Positions 11,483 to 23,079 of a stretch of 64,000 bases of DNA are shown here, piece after piece. A program made the position numbers and the translations under genes. Below the pieces are notes generated by a model. It was given only the letters and a program-made list of their open reading frames with translations, did not search any database and had not been told where the DNA came from. The stretch comes from Cryptomeria japonica (taxonomy: Eukaryota; Streptophyta; Pinopsida; Cupressales; Cupressaceae). The stretch covers positions 155,233,613-155,297,612 of the forward strand of contig NC_081405.1 in assembly GCF_030272615.1 (NCBI RefSeq), read 5' to 3'. Within the stretch, counting starts at the first letter, position 1. Every line of letters begins with the position of its first letter.

Positions 11483-11965
11483 TGATGAATACTAAGAGGC
11501 GGGGGGGGGGGGGCTAAATTAGTATACCCAAAAAATTTATCAAACACTTAAGAAAATGTACTACAGACCGGTATAGCCTTTTAAATAGTAAACCGGTTAA
11601 TACATAGAAAAGAGAAATAGCAAATAAAGTATTCACCCACAATAACACAATCACCATAACACAAGATATTTTGACGTGGAAACCCAAATGGGAAAAACCA
11701 TGGTGAGTAAAACTCACAAGTCTACTATCTGTAGAATAGCAACCATTCTGGTTAAAGCCTTACAATGTTCTTCACCAGAACATATCCTGTTAGGAATCCA
11801 AATCTCTGTTAGGAGATAAGTCCTATTAAAGACTACCCTATTAAAGGATTTCAGATCCACAACTGTGAGCCACCTTGTTAGAGGATTTTGAACAAGCTTA
11901 ACTAAGCCTATCCGATTAAGGGTTTCTAACTTGTCGAAGAGATCCATAAAATTTTCAAACCAAAA
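11483..11965 (-). repeat. Element A 3' LTR, shortened
   Basis: It matches the right LTR from TGATGAATACTAAGAGG through the CTTGTCGAAGAGAT region (11945, equivalent to about 17252), then loses about 680 bp present in the right LTR before reaching the polypurine tract. A run of 13 G (11501-11513) lies near its outer end; the partner LTR has only five G there (16815-16819). Confidence 0.75.
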
Positions 11966-11968
11966 TTA

Positions 11969-11977
11969 CTCCCCCTT
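11969..11977 (-). promoter_or_regulatory. Polypurine tract of element A
   Basis: Minus strand AAGGGGGAG, directly inside the 3' LTR, is the expected position for plus-strand priming. Elements C (40703-40715) and D (58303-58314) have related tracts in the same place, each followed by a block like CCAACAATGAC/GGCATTGATGG. Confidence 0.6.
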
Positions 11978-12046
11978 CGCCAACAATGACAAAGTAAAAC
12001 AAACATGCCAAAATCATATTGCATAACATAAAAACAGAGTATATGT

Positions 12047-15000
12047 CTATGACAATAATGAGTAAAACTTTTCAAAAATGAATTTAAAGTTTTTCAAAAA
12101 TTCCTTCATGTTTGTAGACCAGGTATCTAGGAGTGAGGCAAAAATTTCACTTTGAGTCTTCATCTGGAATGCTAATTCCTCCATGGCATCAATAGTACTC
12201 AATTCTTGAGTGAAAATAATAGCGTCCATGTTCAGAAAGCACTTCTGAAGAATCTGCAACTTAGGTAACAACAACAACTAAAGTTTCTGCAGATTTTGAG
12301 ACCACTTGCAAATCTCTGAATCAATCTTGTCAATCTATTACCAGTGAGTCCATATTGTCTGCCCATACACTATGAAGGAATCATAGGTCACTTTGAAGTT
12401 TTCTATATATTTCTTTAACTCTGATTGGAGTTGACCCTTCTTCTTCAGAGTATCATCACAGAATAGATTGGGCTGGCAGATTTTTCTTAGAAGTTTATTA
12501 CCTTCAGCCATGGCCAGACTGATATCATCTCTCTGATGTATTACCTTGGCTCTGTCTTCATTAAATTGCTTTACCAATGCAATTTTTAGTTCCTTTGCAT
12601 GCTTTTTCTTTGTGGTAGCCTGGGCAACATATTCCAATGATTGTACTTGATCGCCCACTACTGAGCATAGAATTTTCAACTGGGCCAATGAGGAATCGGT
12701 ATCAGAAAGATCAGTATTAGGAACTGAGGTTGAAAAATTATCAACAACAAGTTGAATAACATATTTTTCTTTCTTCTTTCTCAGTTCCTCCAATCTTTCT
12801 TGAGCAAGTTGAATACTTCTCAGGAGCTCATTTTCATCTACCGATTTGGTGAGATAGGCAAGAGTCAATACATTGAGACTGGTGGAATCAACCTGTTTAA
12901 CTTGAGCTTGATCTCCACTGGCCTTGGGAGTTTGTCCACCTACCTTTTCTTTGATCTCCTCTTATCTCTTCTTCTCTTCCTTCTCCTTCTCCACTTTCAC
13001 TTTCTCCTATTTATTTTTCTCTACCTTCTCCTTCTCCGCTTTCTCTTTCTCTTCTTTTTCCTTCTCCGCTTTCTCCTTTTCTGCTTTTTCCTTTTCCACT
13101 TTCTCTTTCTCTGCTTTTTCTTTCTCCAGTCTCTCTTTCTCTGCTTTTTCTTTCTCCATTTTCTCCTTATCTGCTTCCTTCGATTGAGTACCTTTAGCAT
13201 CTAGTGCATCCACATCAATAGGGTCATTCTTCTTAGTTGCTCTTTCTCCCTGATCATTGAAGGTTTCATCTGGTTTAGATGTAGATAGGTCAGGCTCTTG
13301 CTCAGCCTGTTGATTTGCTTCGGATACCTTCTGCATCTTGACAACTACTTTAGCCTGTAGATGGGTGTCTTTTCCCACCTCAGAGACTTTAATCCAAGTA
13401 ACTGAAGTCTTCTCTTTTGCATGAAAAAGATGCCTTTGTACTGATTAAGAGGCTCAAATAATTCAAAATTAGAGGCATCTATAAAATATTGAGCAAACAT
13501 TTGCTCCCTAATTTCTTTCTCTTTTTCAATTACAATGCGCCATTTATTATCCAAATAATTATACAAAGAATTAGAAACAACAGGTTTAATATCAATCAGA
13601 GACTGATCATTATCACATAGATACTTAATAAGTTCTTTCTCTACCTCCAGCTTTTCAGTATCACTAAGATCATCAAAATAATTTTTTAGATCACCAAGAA
13701 TTTTACTTCTAATGTTCTTTATAATCCTTTGATAATGTGTCATAGGCTTGTAAGAAGCAACATGTATATTTACCGGTGCAGAGGTTGCAGGTATATTACT
13801 GGTTGGCTTGGTATTCTTACTCGATTGCCTCACCTTCTTTATTTCTTCTTCCGATTCAGTGTCTACTAAATCATGTGCTTCGTTTTTATTTCTCTTCTTC
13901 CTCTCAAATACCTTTGGTGGAATAGCCTCTGGTTTCTTCTTGGCTGGTGACCTCTTGTTCACTTTAGGACTGGCAGCAAATCTAACCAGTTCTAATGCTG
14001 ATGGCACAACTTTCCTCTTCTTCTGCTTCGGTACTACAGTAGGATTAACCCTCTTAGAGTAGGTACCAGTCCTCTTCTTCTCTAGATCAAGCAGTGAAGC
14101 AAGTAGAGTAGAGGCATACCCAGTAAGTGTATCATTCACCACTTCATAGCCCATAGGCTCAACTTCATCTTGCCTAGGCTCAACTGCTTCCATTATGCAA
14201 TGATCCACTTTGATTGTGAAACAGATATCATCTTCATACTTTTTAACCAGGTCACCTTATATCCTTGTTCTTTGGTTCATCTTCAATATGAACTCATCAA
14301 AATACATGTTTAGAGTCTCTCGATAAGTAGATACCAGTGCTTGCAGACTCTCCTTGAATTGTTTGGTAACCGGTAGGTCACTTGACCATTGAACATCACC
14401 AACTCCTAGAAAATACCCTTGAAAGTAGAAAAACAACCTGACAAATAGTTGACTGAATTTGAACCTTAGTGTCTTGTCCTCTTTGATGGATTCCAAATTC
14501 TTCATGAGTTGTTTTTGCATGCAGGTACACAAGTTGAACTCTGCATCTTTCTTAATCATCCGATAAGTGGCATGTATCGCGTATGAATGTCATTCATTCT
14601 ACTAGCATAGAATAATCTATACCCAATCACCATGCATGCATACTTCACCAAGTCATCTTTAATGGGGTTGATAGTCATTGCCCTCTTGTTGCTCACAAAA
14701 CCGGTGAGCTCTGTCACTTTGTTTTTTGTGATCTTACGAAGAACAAGAACTTCACCAATATTGCAGAAACTGGTCACGACATGGATTGCCTTCGGTGTGA
14801 TATCATGGGTTCGCTCAAGATACATCTTGTCACCATGAACCCTACTACAAATAATTCTTATATGATCTTATGTGAATTCCTTGAGAAAATATACTGCATT
14901 GTGGAGTTTCTTCTTTTGAATTACCTTGTACTTTGGTTTAATCTTCTTATCTTTTCCACAAAACAAAATCAACTGGGAGTGAATTACTAGAGACCCTAGG

Positions 15001-15158
15001 TCTTCCAGTCTGCAATGAATATAACCATAAACATCCCCTTCGATAATGACTCCGACGGGAATTTGAGATAGGGCATTGTATTTCACCTTCTTCCTAAGGG
15101 ATTCAGATTACTCCTCTAATGCAGAAGAGCTAGAAGAGGCTTTGGATGCAGAAGCCAT
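12047..15158 (-). pseudogene. Element A ORF2, unknown protein, frame-broken
   Basis: The start is chosen at 15158 (MASASKASSSSSALEE). The N-terminal block has GYIHCRLEDL and IKPKYKVI (about 15030-14930), shared with element D (AYIHCTLEDL, IKPKYQII). The middle piece 14208-13345 carries a Lys/Pro-rich linker (KQKKRKVVP, AKKKPE) and then the family block LKNYFDDL ... VEKELIKYL ... SLYNYLD ... KEKEIRE (about 13728-13503). An EKEKAEKEKVEKEKAEKEK-type charged repeat follows (about 13190-13007). The end is coiled coil (12868-12338, ERLEELRKKKEK) and a Trp-containing helix (TWSTNMKEFLKNF, about 12130-12085). Frames change at least four times. No enzyme motif or membrane segment is seen. Function unknown; the heavy coiled-coil content suggests a structural or packaging protein (inference). 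Confidence 0.65.
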
Positions 15159-15620
15159 GTCTAAATAATTTTGATTGATGAGAGTGATTCAATGAAAAAT
15201 ACTTTTTCACTTTGAACTAGGGTTCGCCGATGTTGAGCACAATACACTTCTCCAAGAGCTTGTTTTACCACTTTGACCTCCACTCTAGATAACTTGAAAT
15301 GATTGTTGAATCTTGCAGAAGATTTCTTTCTGGATTTCTTCGAATGCAAGATTGATCGCTTTTGTCACTCTGCTTAGGTTAGAAAATGCTTCTTCAAAAA
15401 TAGGTAAGTAAAAATGACTACAAGAATCACCTTTATACATGCTCCTACCTACCGTAATAAATGCATCACCATTAGGGTACAAACCCTAATTTTACCTTTT
15501 ACCACTTTATTTCTTCTGTCAGTCGATAGGTAACCTAATACCAATAAAATCACTTTACTGATATGCTCTGGGGGTTCAAAACATTGTTACCAATATGTTC
15601 CCACTTAAGCTTTTTGAAGC

Positions 15621-16747
15621 TCAATTTGCCAATTCAGGGGTCTCTACACTGGGTGCAAAAATTGGTGCATCTTGTGGCTTCTCTTTAGATTTCTTTTTCC
15701 AAATTTTATCCATATCAGCCTTAACGGTTTCAACATTGAACTTTCCTTTACCTTTTGGGTCAACTGGTTTGTCTCCTGATGGATTTTGTCTTAGTTTGTA
15801 TGATCTAGCAATATGTCCTAGTTTGTTACAATGATAGCATACCATACCAGGTGCTCTCCATGGTTTGGTGTTCACACTCCCATTCTTTCTCCTAACGTTG
15901 CAGCAATGTGACTGCTACCATGACAGATCACATAGGTTTCTCTCCAACCATTCATTGCTCCATAACCATTTGACCTATGGTCATAGGTTCTATACCGGTT
16001 TGGGTTCCAGTTCATAAGAGGTTCTAGGACAACTCCTTTTGATCTTGATGCATAACCTCCAGAGTTGTTCATAACCGGCCTGTACTCAAAATATCTATGC
16101 CCAAACTTGTTGCATGCATAACAATGACCATTAAATCTACCAGTTCTAGCCTTGTGGTTATACACATTGTTTTGCATGTAAGGGAAATTATTATAAGCCT
16201 TGCTCCTACATACATTGGCAGTATGTCCTTCCTTATGATAGTTAAAGAATACAGGTTTGAAATTTGGCTTACCTTTTCTTTTACTGTTGTTATTAGGTAC
16301 ATGTTGCTCTTTTAGTGCATCAGTCTTGCTTCCAAAGGTTTCGCCTTCCTCATATGTAGAGAAACCAAGTCCAGAGGTATCCTTCGATGGCTTCATTGAT
16401 TCCATCTTTTGGTCCAACTTCCCAGCACTCCGGTTGAACTTTGCAAGTATCTCCTTCATTAGATCTTCAACTTTTCTTCGGTTTTCCACTTCCTGACTCA
16501 TCCTAATGGTCAGTCCATCTAGCTCCCTCCTCAGGTTAGTTTTGGACTCATTTAGTTTGTGCACTTCTTCAACTAGGGCATCCATGTTTGCTTCATCAGA
16601 AGAGCTATTTTCAGTCTTCTCCAGCATTTGCTTAGCAAGTTCTCTTCTTTTGGCTAAAGAGGCTTTATACTTGACCTTAAGTTCATCATAGGCTTTCTCA
16701 GATTCAGCCAGACGGTGAGTGAGTTCCCTCATGCTGTATTCCCCCAT
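15621..16747 (-). pseudogene. Element A Gag-like coiled-coil/zinc-knuckle protein
   Basis: The start is chosen at 16747 (MGEYSMRELTHRLAESEKAY), just inside the primer site; the open frame reaches upstream into the LTR but without family similarity. The first about 130 residues are predicted coiled coil (ELTHRLAESEKAYDELKVKY; LRRELDGLTIRM). Four knuckle positions follow, all damaged: FFNYHKEGHTANVC, CYACNKFGHRYFEY (last Cys to Tyr), a remnant at YVICHGSSHIAATL and CYHCNKLGHIARSY. A frameshift near 15873 moves the last part into another frame (15875-15621), where the Lys-rich tail PKGKGKFNVETVK sits. Zinc knuckles of the CX2CX4HX4C type bind RNA in retroelement Gag proteins. Inferred role: RNA packaging. 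Confidence 0.75.
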
Positions 16748-16782
16748 ATTTCCTTTCAAGTGGTTAGACTTAAAGAAAGGTT

Positions 16783-16795
16783 GGCTTTGATACCA
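16783..16795 (-). promoter_or_regulatory. Primer binding site (initiator tRNA-Met) of element A
   Basis: Minus strand TGGTATCAAAGCC lies two bases inside the 5' LTR end (16798). TGGTATCA-GC is the usual plant Copia primer site, complementary to the 3' end of initiator tRNA-Met. Confidence 0.8.
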
Positions 16796-16797
16796 AT

Positions 16798-17937
16798 TGA
16801 TGAATACTAAGAGGTGGGGGTGAATTAGTATACCCAAAAACTTTACCAAACTCTTAAGCAAATTTACTATAGACCTGTATAGCCTTTTAAACAATAAATC
16901 GATTAATACACAAAAAATCCAAATAGAAAAGAAAGCATTCACCCACAATAACACAATCACCATAACACAAGACATTCTGATGTGGAAACCCAAATGGGAA
17001 AAACCACGGTGAGTAAAACTCACAAGTATACTATCTACAGAATAGCAACCAGACCGGTTAAGGCCTTACAATGTTCTTCACCAGAACAGATCCTGTTAGG
17101 AATCCAGATCTCTATTAGGAGATAAGTCCTATTAAAGACTACCCTATTAAAGGATTTCAGATCCACAACTATGAACCACCTTGTTAGAGGATTTCGAATA
17201 GGCTTAACTAAGCCTACTCGGTTAAGGGTTTCTAACTTGTCAAGGAGATTAGTAATAAACAAGTAAGTGATCTAGAAAGTAGCACATAATGCTTAGTTAG
17301 ATCCTTGATAGTTCTTTGTTAATGCATTGCAACATTACTTCAGTCTTCTATCCTTTGCATGTTCAATCTTTGTCGCAAGATACCTTCCTTCAAAAACCTA
17401 ATCTCCTTACGCAACCCTACTACACACAAACATAAAACCCTAGACATGATGTCCTCATATAGGAATCTGATTTCATGTCGGTCAAATGAGATTAGACTAC
17501 AATTTCCTAGGTATAGTGCATCTAGACATAATTTGTAACACGACACATAATCACTGCATCGGTGTCGGTGGATGATAACTCATCACACTTTACAAGTTTA
17601 CCAGTTAACAAAACACAGTATATCGATTACCAGTTTTACAAACAAAGACTGGTAAACTGGAACATTGTGTTCTGATCCTAAAAAGATTGGTATCCGCTTG
17701 GGGTCCTCATACCTCTTTGACATCCTCGTATTGCTTGAGATCCTCAGTCATGCTTTGACCAGTAAGCTCCTTCTGTAAACACCGATAGTCTTCAACAAAC
17801 AAAGACTATGCATATAATGACATACAATACCGGTTTGAACAATACATCACATAGTACCGGTTGAGAATAACTCATATAACAAATAAGTGTGTGTCCATCA
17901 ATGACAATCACAACTAAACATCATCAAAATACCAACA
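16798..17937 (-). repeat. Element A 5' LTR
   Basis: About 1,140 bp. On the minus strand it starts TGTTGGTATTTTGATGATG and ends CTTAGTATTCATCA. It contains the block TTTTTCCCATTTGGGTTTCC (minus, about 17000-16980), which is repeated in the LTRs of elements C and D and, more loosely, of the Copia element. Confidence 0.75.
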
Positions 17938-17977
17938 ACATCTTGCTCTTGTTGTTGTTGTTGATTTTCAGAATCTG
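17938..17977 (-). pseudogene. Upstream exon piece of the split multi-exon gene
   Basis: On the minus strand a splice acceptor (TTTTTTGTTACACAAACCAG) is followed by a frame reading SENQQQQQEQD that stops at the outer edge of element A. On the other side of A (from 11482) the frame continues YAPPQNPEQNQQNTPLDPP, also Gln/Pro/Asn-rich. I infer that element A inserted into this exon. The exon further upstream is not identified. Confidence 0.5.
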
Positions 17978-19140
17978 GTTTGTGTAACAAAAAATAAAAA
18001 AACCTAGTCAAAATAAATGAATTTAAATTCAAAATGTAAAAAATTTGAACAAATGCAAAAGAAAAACAAAAATCAAGCAAAAACAACCTTGATCCATGGC
18101 GTTTGGGTGAGAAAAGAGGGAGCCCGTGCATGGTTTAGCGAGAAAAAACCCAAATTATCAACTCACGAGTGCGTGAAAAATAAGACAGAGTTTGCAAAAT
18201 TTTTTGTATTGACATGTACTGCATACATGCTTCTTTAGGACTTAAAACTGCGTATGGGGTTCTAAGTCCTAAAGTAGTGCGTACGTGATCATTTTTCTAA
18301 AGGAACCCTATACGCACTTTTGTCCCTTTAGCCTCGGGGACAACGAACCTTAGCGCGTACAAGGTGATTTGAATTTTAAGTACTGCGATCACAAGGCTTA
18401 TTTTTTTAAAGTTTTTTTAGGTGTGTGCCCACTTTTCTGCACACCATATTTGTGCACTTACCCCAAATAAAATAGTTAGGAGGACAATAGAGAATATGTA
18501 TTGGATGTTAACTCGAAAAGACCACTTTTTGACCCTTGTGTACATAACAAATCCCACTGGGTTTGTTGTTACTACCTAGAAGCTAAAATAATAGATACAA
18601 ATAAGCACTTAACTCGCATATGAAGAAAGTCCAAAAAAATGTCAAAATCAATGTATAGTTTAGGAGCTTAGGGTGTACAAAACTAACTATAATGACTACT
18701 AGTACCCTTCTCCTAATGATTTTTTAGGGATTTATGATAACATATAAGTTTATGCAATGGGTGAAATTCATTTAGGAATGTGATTTTAAAATTAATTGTT
18801 ATATTTTAGATATTCTAATGAAATTAAGCTTAATGCATACTAAAATGGTTATGGATAAGTAATTTTGATGATAACAATTACAACGCATATAAAAATATTG
18901 GTTATGGGCAAGTAATTTTAATGATAGAAATTACAATGTGTGTAGATATATCATTGGGTAGAATTTGCTGCCAATAATTATATAGCAGTTGGATAAAGAA
19001 ACTCCAACCAAAAGATCATCACATGTTCATAAAAAAAAATTGTTTGCCACAAATATGAAAATGTAGTCGCTAATAAAATTCAAAAAATAGCTAGGAAATA
19101 AACAAGGATGTCCATAAATGCCAAAATCCATCAAAGAAAA
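17978..19140. other. AT-rich spacer, no feature seen
   Basis: There are short ORFs only and no transposon or splice pattern I trust. The part near 18240-18420 is less AT-rich (GCGTACGTG, GGGACAACGAACC) but is not recognisable. Confidence 0.4.
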
Positions 19141-19142
19141 AT

Positions 19143-19740
19143 TTGTTTGTCACCAGTACAAAAAATTTCATCTATAAAAAAATTAGAGCCTTTATGGGCT
19201 CCCACAACGTTTCCACATCCCGAGAAGGTTTGGAACCTACTATAGTATGCACTTCTCCTTCAAACAAAAATTTTAAGCACTTATGGACTATGAAAGGGAC
19301 TTCTTTCATGGAGGCAAGCCAAGGATGATCCAACTTAAAATGAAATTAGTCTAAGTTAGAGATTATGTTAAAGGGCACATCTTAGGTTTAGGTCCAAGTT
19401 GAATATGAAGGGTGATGGAACTAATAGTAGGACAAATGAAACCATCATGCACCTTAATCAAGACTTCAGATTTATCATAAGTGTCTTGATACATTTCATA
19501 TATGTAAAGAACACTTCTATAACAATATTCACTATGCATACCGAATTAATGAGGACCCCACATGTGGGTTTGTCATTAATTCTAAGGTGATGTATAGTGG
19601 TTCATCAAGTGCACACATCAAGTTATCACTTTGGGTGAAGGTGATACTAGGTTCAAGCTTGTTCTTAGGTTTCTCTTGTTTAAGACAAGTTTCTATCATA
19701 TTTACTAAATGTTCTTCTTGATTAATTTGCAAATTATTTT
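19143..19740 (-). pseudogene. Ty3/gypsy protease-region relic
   Basis: Minus-strand pieces match the protease-like region of element B block by block. SITFTQSDNL and DEPLYITLEL correspond to FTFDPSESIEI and DGPLYIAMRI; VLINSVCIVNI corresponds to VLIDPTCMVNV; MYQDTYDKSEVLIKVHDGF corresponds to YQETYDKSDVVIKIFDGF; and HPWLASMKEVPF ... KCLKF corresponds to HPRLSSMKVIPS ... KCLKF. Frameshifts separate the pieces (for example near 19515). The catalytic Asp position reads Asn (VLINS). It is an isolated fragment without visible LTRs and belongs to the same lineage as element B. Confidence 0.7.
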
Positions 19741-21150
19741 ATATATAATCAGAATTTGGAAGTAGAATGGTTCTATCTAAGCCTGATTTATAAAACACGA
19801 GAATAAGAGAAAATAATAAGCACTTGTGGGGAATTCATATATATTGAATCATAATAAGCCTAGAATAAGATAAGTATAAATATTTATAAAGAACTTATTT
19901 AGTGATTCGATCATCTTTAATGTTCCATAGGTGCAATATGATATATAATAAAAAATATACAAAGTTTAAAAAAGTGAGGTGAAAGGTGAAATAAAAGGAA
20001 AGTGAAATAGATAAAATAAAGGGGAAAAGTTAAAGTGCATTGATAACAATATTTTAAAAGTAAAGTGTTACATTGAAATATTAAAAGGGAAAATATTATA
20101 TAAATACTTTTTAATTATTTTAAACTTGGACTAAATATGGTGATGGAAATGTTATAAAGAAATATTAAATGAATATTAAAATTGATAAAGCATTAGAATA
20201 ATATCATCATTTTTGTATTACAAAATTTAAGTGACTAATCAAATTATTTTTCAAAGGTATAAATACTTGATGCAAATTTAAGTTGTTTTTAAGAAATTTT
20301 TAAAATTGCAACGAACTATCTAGAACTTTTAATTGCTAGTTCATTTTGTTTGAACATTAACACAAATTTCTAAAAGAAGGAATATACAAAGGAATATTCA
20401 TAAAACCCTATGAAATATGGAATATGCTAATTATGAAGAAGAATATGCCAAGTGTTGATAATTGACTCTATCAAAATATTGATGTCACCCATCTACCACT
20501 TTTAAATTTCTACAATTGATTATCTCTAATGAGATCCAAGCCATCGATTATTCTATCCAAATTTTTTATTTCTTTTTTAATTTAAAAAACCCAAATTTAT
20601 TCATTTAGACATTAAAAAACCGTAAGAGCTCTAAGATATTCCACTATTTTTTTTTTTCAAGGAGATTAGACTAAGACCTATTAGACATTATTTATAATTG
20701 TGGGCTATATATTAGTGATTTTTTTTTTTCTACACTTTCAAATTTGTAAACATCATATCAAATACAAGTCATTTCAAAATTGTAAATCATAAATGATTGT
20801 ATACTTATCAGTTTTTTGAAATGTCAAATTGTTGTGTCAATATTTGTTTGCATTTTCTCAATTTCTTTATATAATAAGTTTTTCATGAGATATTTGCATC
20901 ATTTATAGATGTAACTATGATAGAGCCCAGTGAAGCATAAACTACTAATGATATTGAACTTAAATATTTGAGGTATACATATTTGTAATATTGCTTATAG
21001 ATTCAATATTTCTAACTTTCTCTCTTTCTCACACTATCTTTCTTTTATCTTTTTAGAAATTTAGAATTCAAATTTTACAGATTCAAAGTTGTTCAACACA
21101 TTTTGGATTTTATGACATGAGGTATTCTAAAATATATGTACGAGGTGTTG
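19741..21150. other. AT-rich spacer, no feature seen
   Basis: Poly-T and poly-A rich sequence with no ORF of note. A plausible splice acceptor (TTTTACAG) near 21080 may belong to the gene piece that follows. Confidence 0.4.
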
Positions 21151-21154
21151 ATCG

Positions 21155-21246
21155 ATGCCACATATGTGTACGAGTTGTAATCAGATATGTGTAGGTCCTA
21201 CTCGTGGTCCTGAATCCACTTCAGATGTACCTGCAGTTGCATCAGA
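21155..21246 (+). pseudogene. Exon piece of a second copy of the CxxC gene family
   Basis: The plus-strand frame reads MPHMCTSCNQICVG, then a Thr/Ser/Pro-rich stretch (PESTSDVPAVASD), up to the edge of LTR element B. CTSCNQIC with its acidic Ser/Thr follow-on resembles CATCSRIC with TNDEATVDGSTS in the minus-strand gene at about 10.6 kb (C-x2-C-x3-C spacing in both). The match is short, so the family assignment is tentative. Exons of similar style resume at 52441, beyond the nested insertions. Confidence 0.45.
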
Positions 21247-22398
21247 TGATATCACATTAGATGTACTCCCTTAAATTTTTATCCTCATTTGGGCCCTCAC
21301 CTTGGTGTTTGTGTCCTAAGGCCTAATTGGAGACTTGATTATACTCATACCATGCATATTTGCCATATTTTTGACCCTGCACTTCATTTACCCTTTATTT
21401 TTGGTGCCTGGTTGCTTAGGACCAGAGCGCCCAGTGTCGTGGTCGTCCCAATTAGGACCCATTTCTTAGCTCCTTAATGGTCACAAGATTTGGGTGGGAA
21501 TCCTGACCCCCTGTTGGCTCATGTAAAAAAAATAAGTTGTTTTTAGATGGGAAAGAATAAAAGGAGATCTACCCCTCTCATTTTGATATATTTGGCAATC
21601 ATATTGATTAATCAATTCAAGAAATCAAGCATTCAAGTTCAAGTGAGCAAACAATCAGTCTTTTTGCAAGAATTGGAGCAAAGATAAGTTCAAGATTCAA
21701 GCATTGGAGTTGTCATTCATGTTCTATGTTATTGAAGACTTCATGAAAACCTAATTCTATGTGGAGACAAACAAAACTTCACAAAGAGGTATAGCATTTG
21801 TGTTTCAGTCATTATTCAACATCTCCCTCAAAAGGAGAACATTTTCATTACTGTAATTCAATCATATTTCATTGTTAATTCCAAAACCGAGGTTTGACCT
21901 AAGGCAAATCCCTATTTCCAACCTATTTCGCTTCTCTACTATGTGTAGGAACAAGTACAAAGTTGCAATATTCAGAATTGGCTTTATTTACAGTAACGAG
22001 CTGGTCCCCCATTGGAGTGCAAAAAGTATGGAGGCCCAGAGTGACCGTCGCTACGGTCCCAAAAAATGAGGATATCCTTCTGAGAACAGGTCCGAATACT
22101 CTTACAATATTTAGATCTAGGTTCGTGGCTCGATTCAACGATTGTAGCTCACCATTTATGCATTTTTTTACATTAATTTCCAGCACATTTACCCTAATTT
22201 CAACATTTTTATAATTCAACTTAAAAAAGAACAGTCCAATCAAATCCAGTAAATCCAAAAGAATTCCTAGCCCTTATCCTTGCTAGTTTGTGGCTAGATC
22301 CATTGGGTTTACCTCCCTCTGTAATGTATTATTCCCTTAGCAAAAATTAGTGGTTTTCATCCTTCTTGTGGTGGAAACCCAAATTTTTCACCATTACA
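21247..22398 (+). repeat. Element B left LTR
   Basis: About 1,150 bp. The start is placed at TGATATCACATTAGATGTACTCCC by alignment to TGTAACATCC at 38597; the end is ...CACCATTACA. It is well conserved with the right LTR from GTACTCCCTT onward. Confidence 0.75.
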
Positions 22399-22401
22399 TT
22401 T

Positions 22402-22417
22402 TGGTGAACCCAACACC
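22402..22417 (+). promoter_or_regulatory. Primer binding site candidate of element B
   Basis: TGGTGAACCCAACACC begins four bases after the LTR end, the usual place for tRNA priming. I cannot name the tRNA with confidence. Confidence 0.5.
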
Positions 22418-22960
22418 TTACTCCTGTAATTGTGATTTATGTTCTTAGATCTGAGGGTTTATGCAATTTCAATTTCAAATTTACATTTGCAAGTTTATTT
22501 TTTCATCGAATTAAAAAAATTTAGAGGTTGAATTCACAAAAACCCTAATTTTTAATTCTAAAATTGAGCTTGTGTGTTGTCTAATTTGGATTTATTATTT
22601 CAAGTCTAATTATTCATTTGATTTAAAATTCAAATTTTGCCTCCTATATCTCATTTTTAAATTGAATTACGTAAATTTAGTGGTTGAATTTACATAAACC
22701 CTAATTTATAATTCTAAAATATATCATGTGGATTGCATAATTTTTTAAATTAATTTTTAGATTTGATCATTATGAACATTATGGTATGATCTATATGCAT
22801 TTATCTTTCAAATTCACAAATCAAATTGAATAATTAATTGGTTTAGCAATCATTTGTCACAAAAAATTGTATTGCTTAATCATAATTTTCAAATTCAAAT
22901 TTAAATTTCCCTCCTTTGTGCATGAGTTGTACTACAATTAGTCCTACCTAAAATATTCCC

Positions 22961-23074
22961 ATGAGAAGAAGTTATAGAATTAAGGCTTCCCAAGATTTAA
23001 TTACTAAGGATATGGAGCCTAACTTGGATAACTTGTTTAATGAGAATGTGGGTGGTTCTAATATTCCAGCTGTC
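22961..23074 (+). pseudogene. Element B Gag, N-terminal piece
   Basis: The ORF opens at ATG 22961 (MRRSYRIKASQDLITKDMEP) and reads ...NLFNENVGGSNIPA before it meets the truncated gypsy element at about 23075. Reading resumes beyond that insertion at 28419. The start lies about 550 bp after the primer site, as usual for a gypsy leader. Confidence 0.6.
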
Positions 23075-23079
23075 ATCTT

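Larger units (their letters stand above)
11483..17937 (-). mobile_element. Element A: pol-less LTR retroelement with Gag-like ORF and ORF2
   Basis: Minus-strand element of about 6.45 kb. Read in its own direction it has a 5' LTR (17937-16798), a primer site complementary to initiator tRNA-Met (16795-16783), a coiled-coil and zinc-knuckle ORF (16747-15621), ORF2 (15158-12047), a polypurine tract (11977-11969) and a shortened 3' LTR (11965-11483). Nothing between the two ORFs or after ORF2 resembles protease, integrase, reverse transcriptase or RNase H. It belongs with elements C and D (same order, shared ORF2 blocks). It lies in the same orientation as the multi-exon gene it splits. A clean 5-bp target duplication is not visible; the flanks read GCATA and ACATC. 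Confidence 0.8.

Noticed and set aside
12752-13204. Plus-strand Phe/Leu/Ser-rich ORFs opposite element A ORF2
   Set aside because: Antisense of the Glu/Lys repeat (GAA/AAG read as TTC/CTT).
11478-17942. 5-bp target duplication around element A
   Set aside because: The flanks GCATA and ACATC do not match even when the ends are shifted by a few bases.
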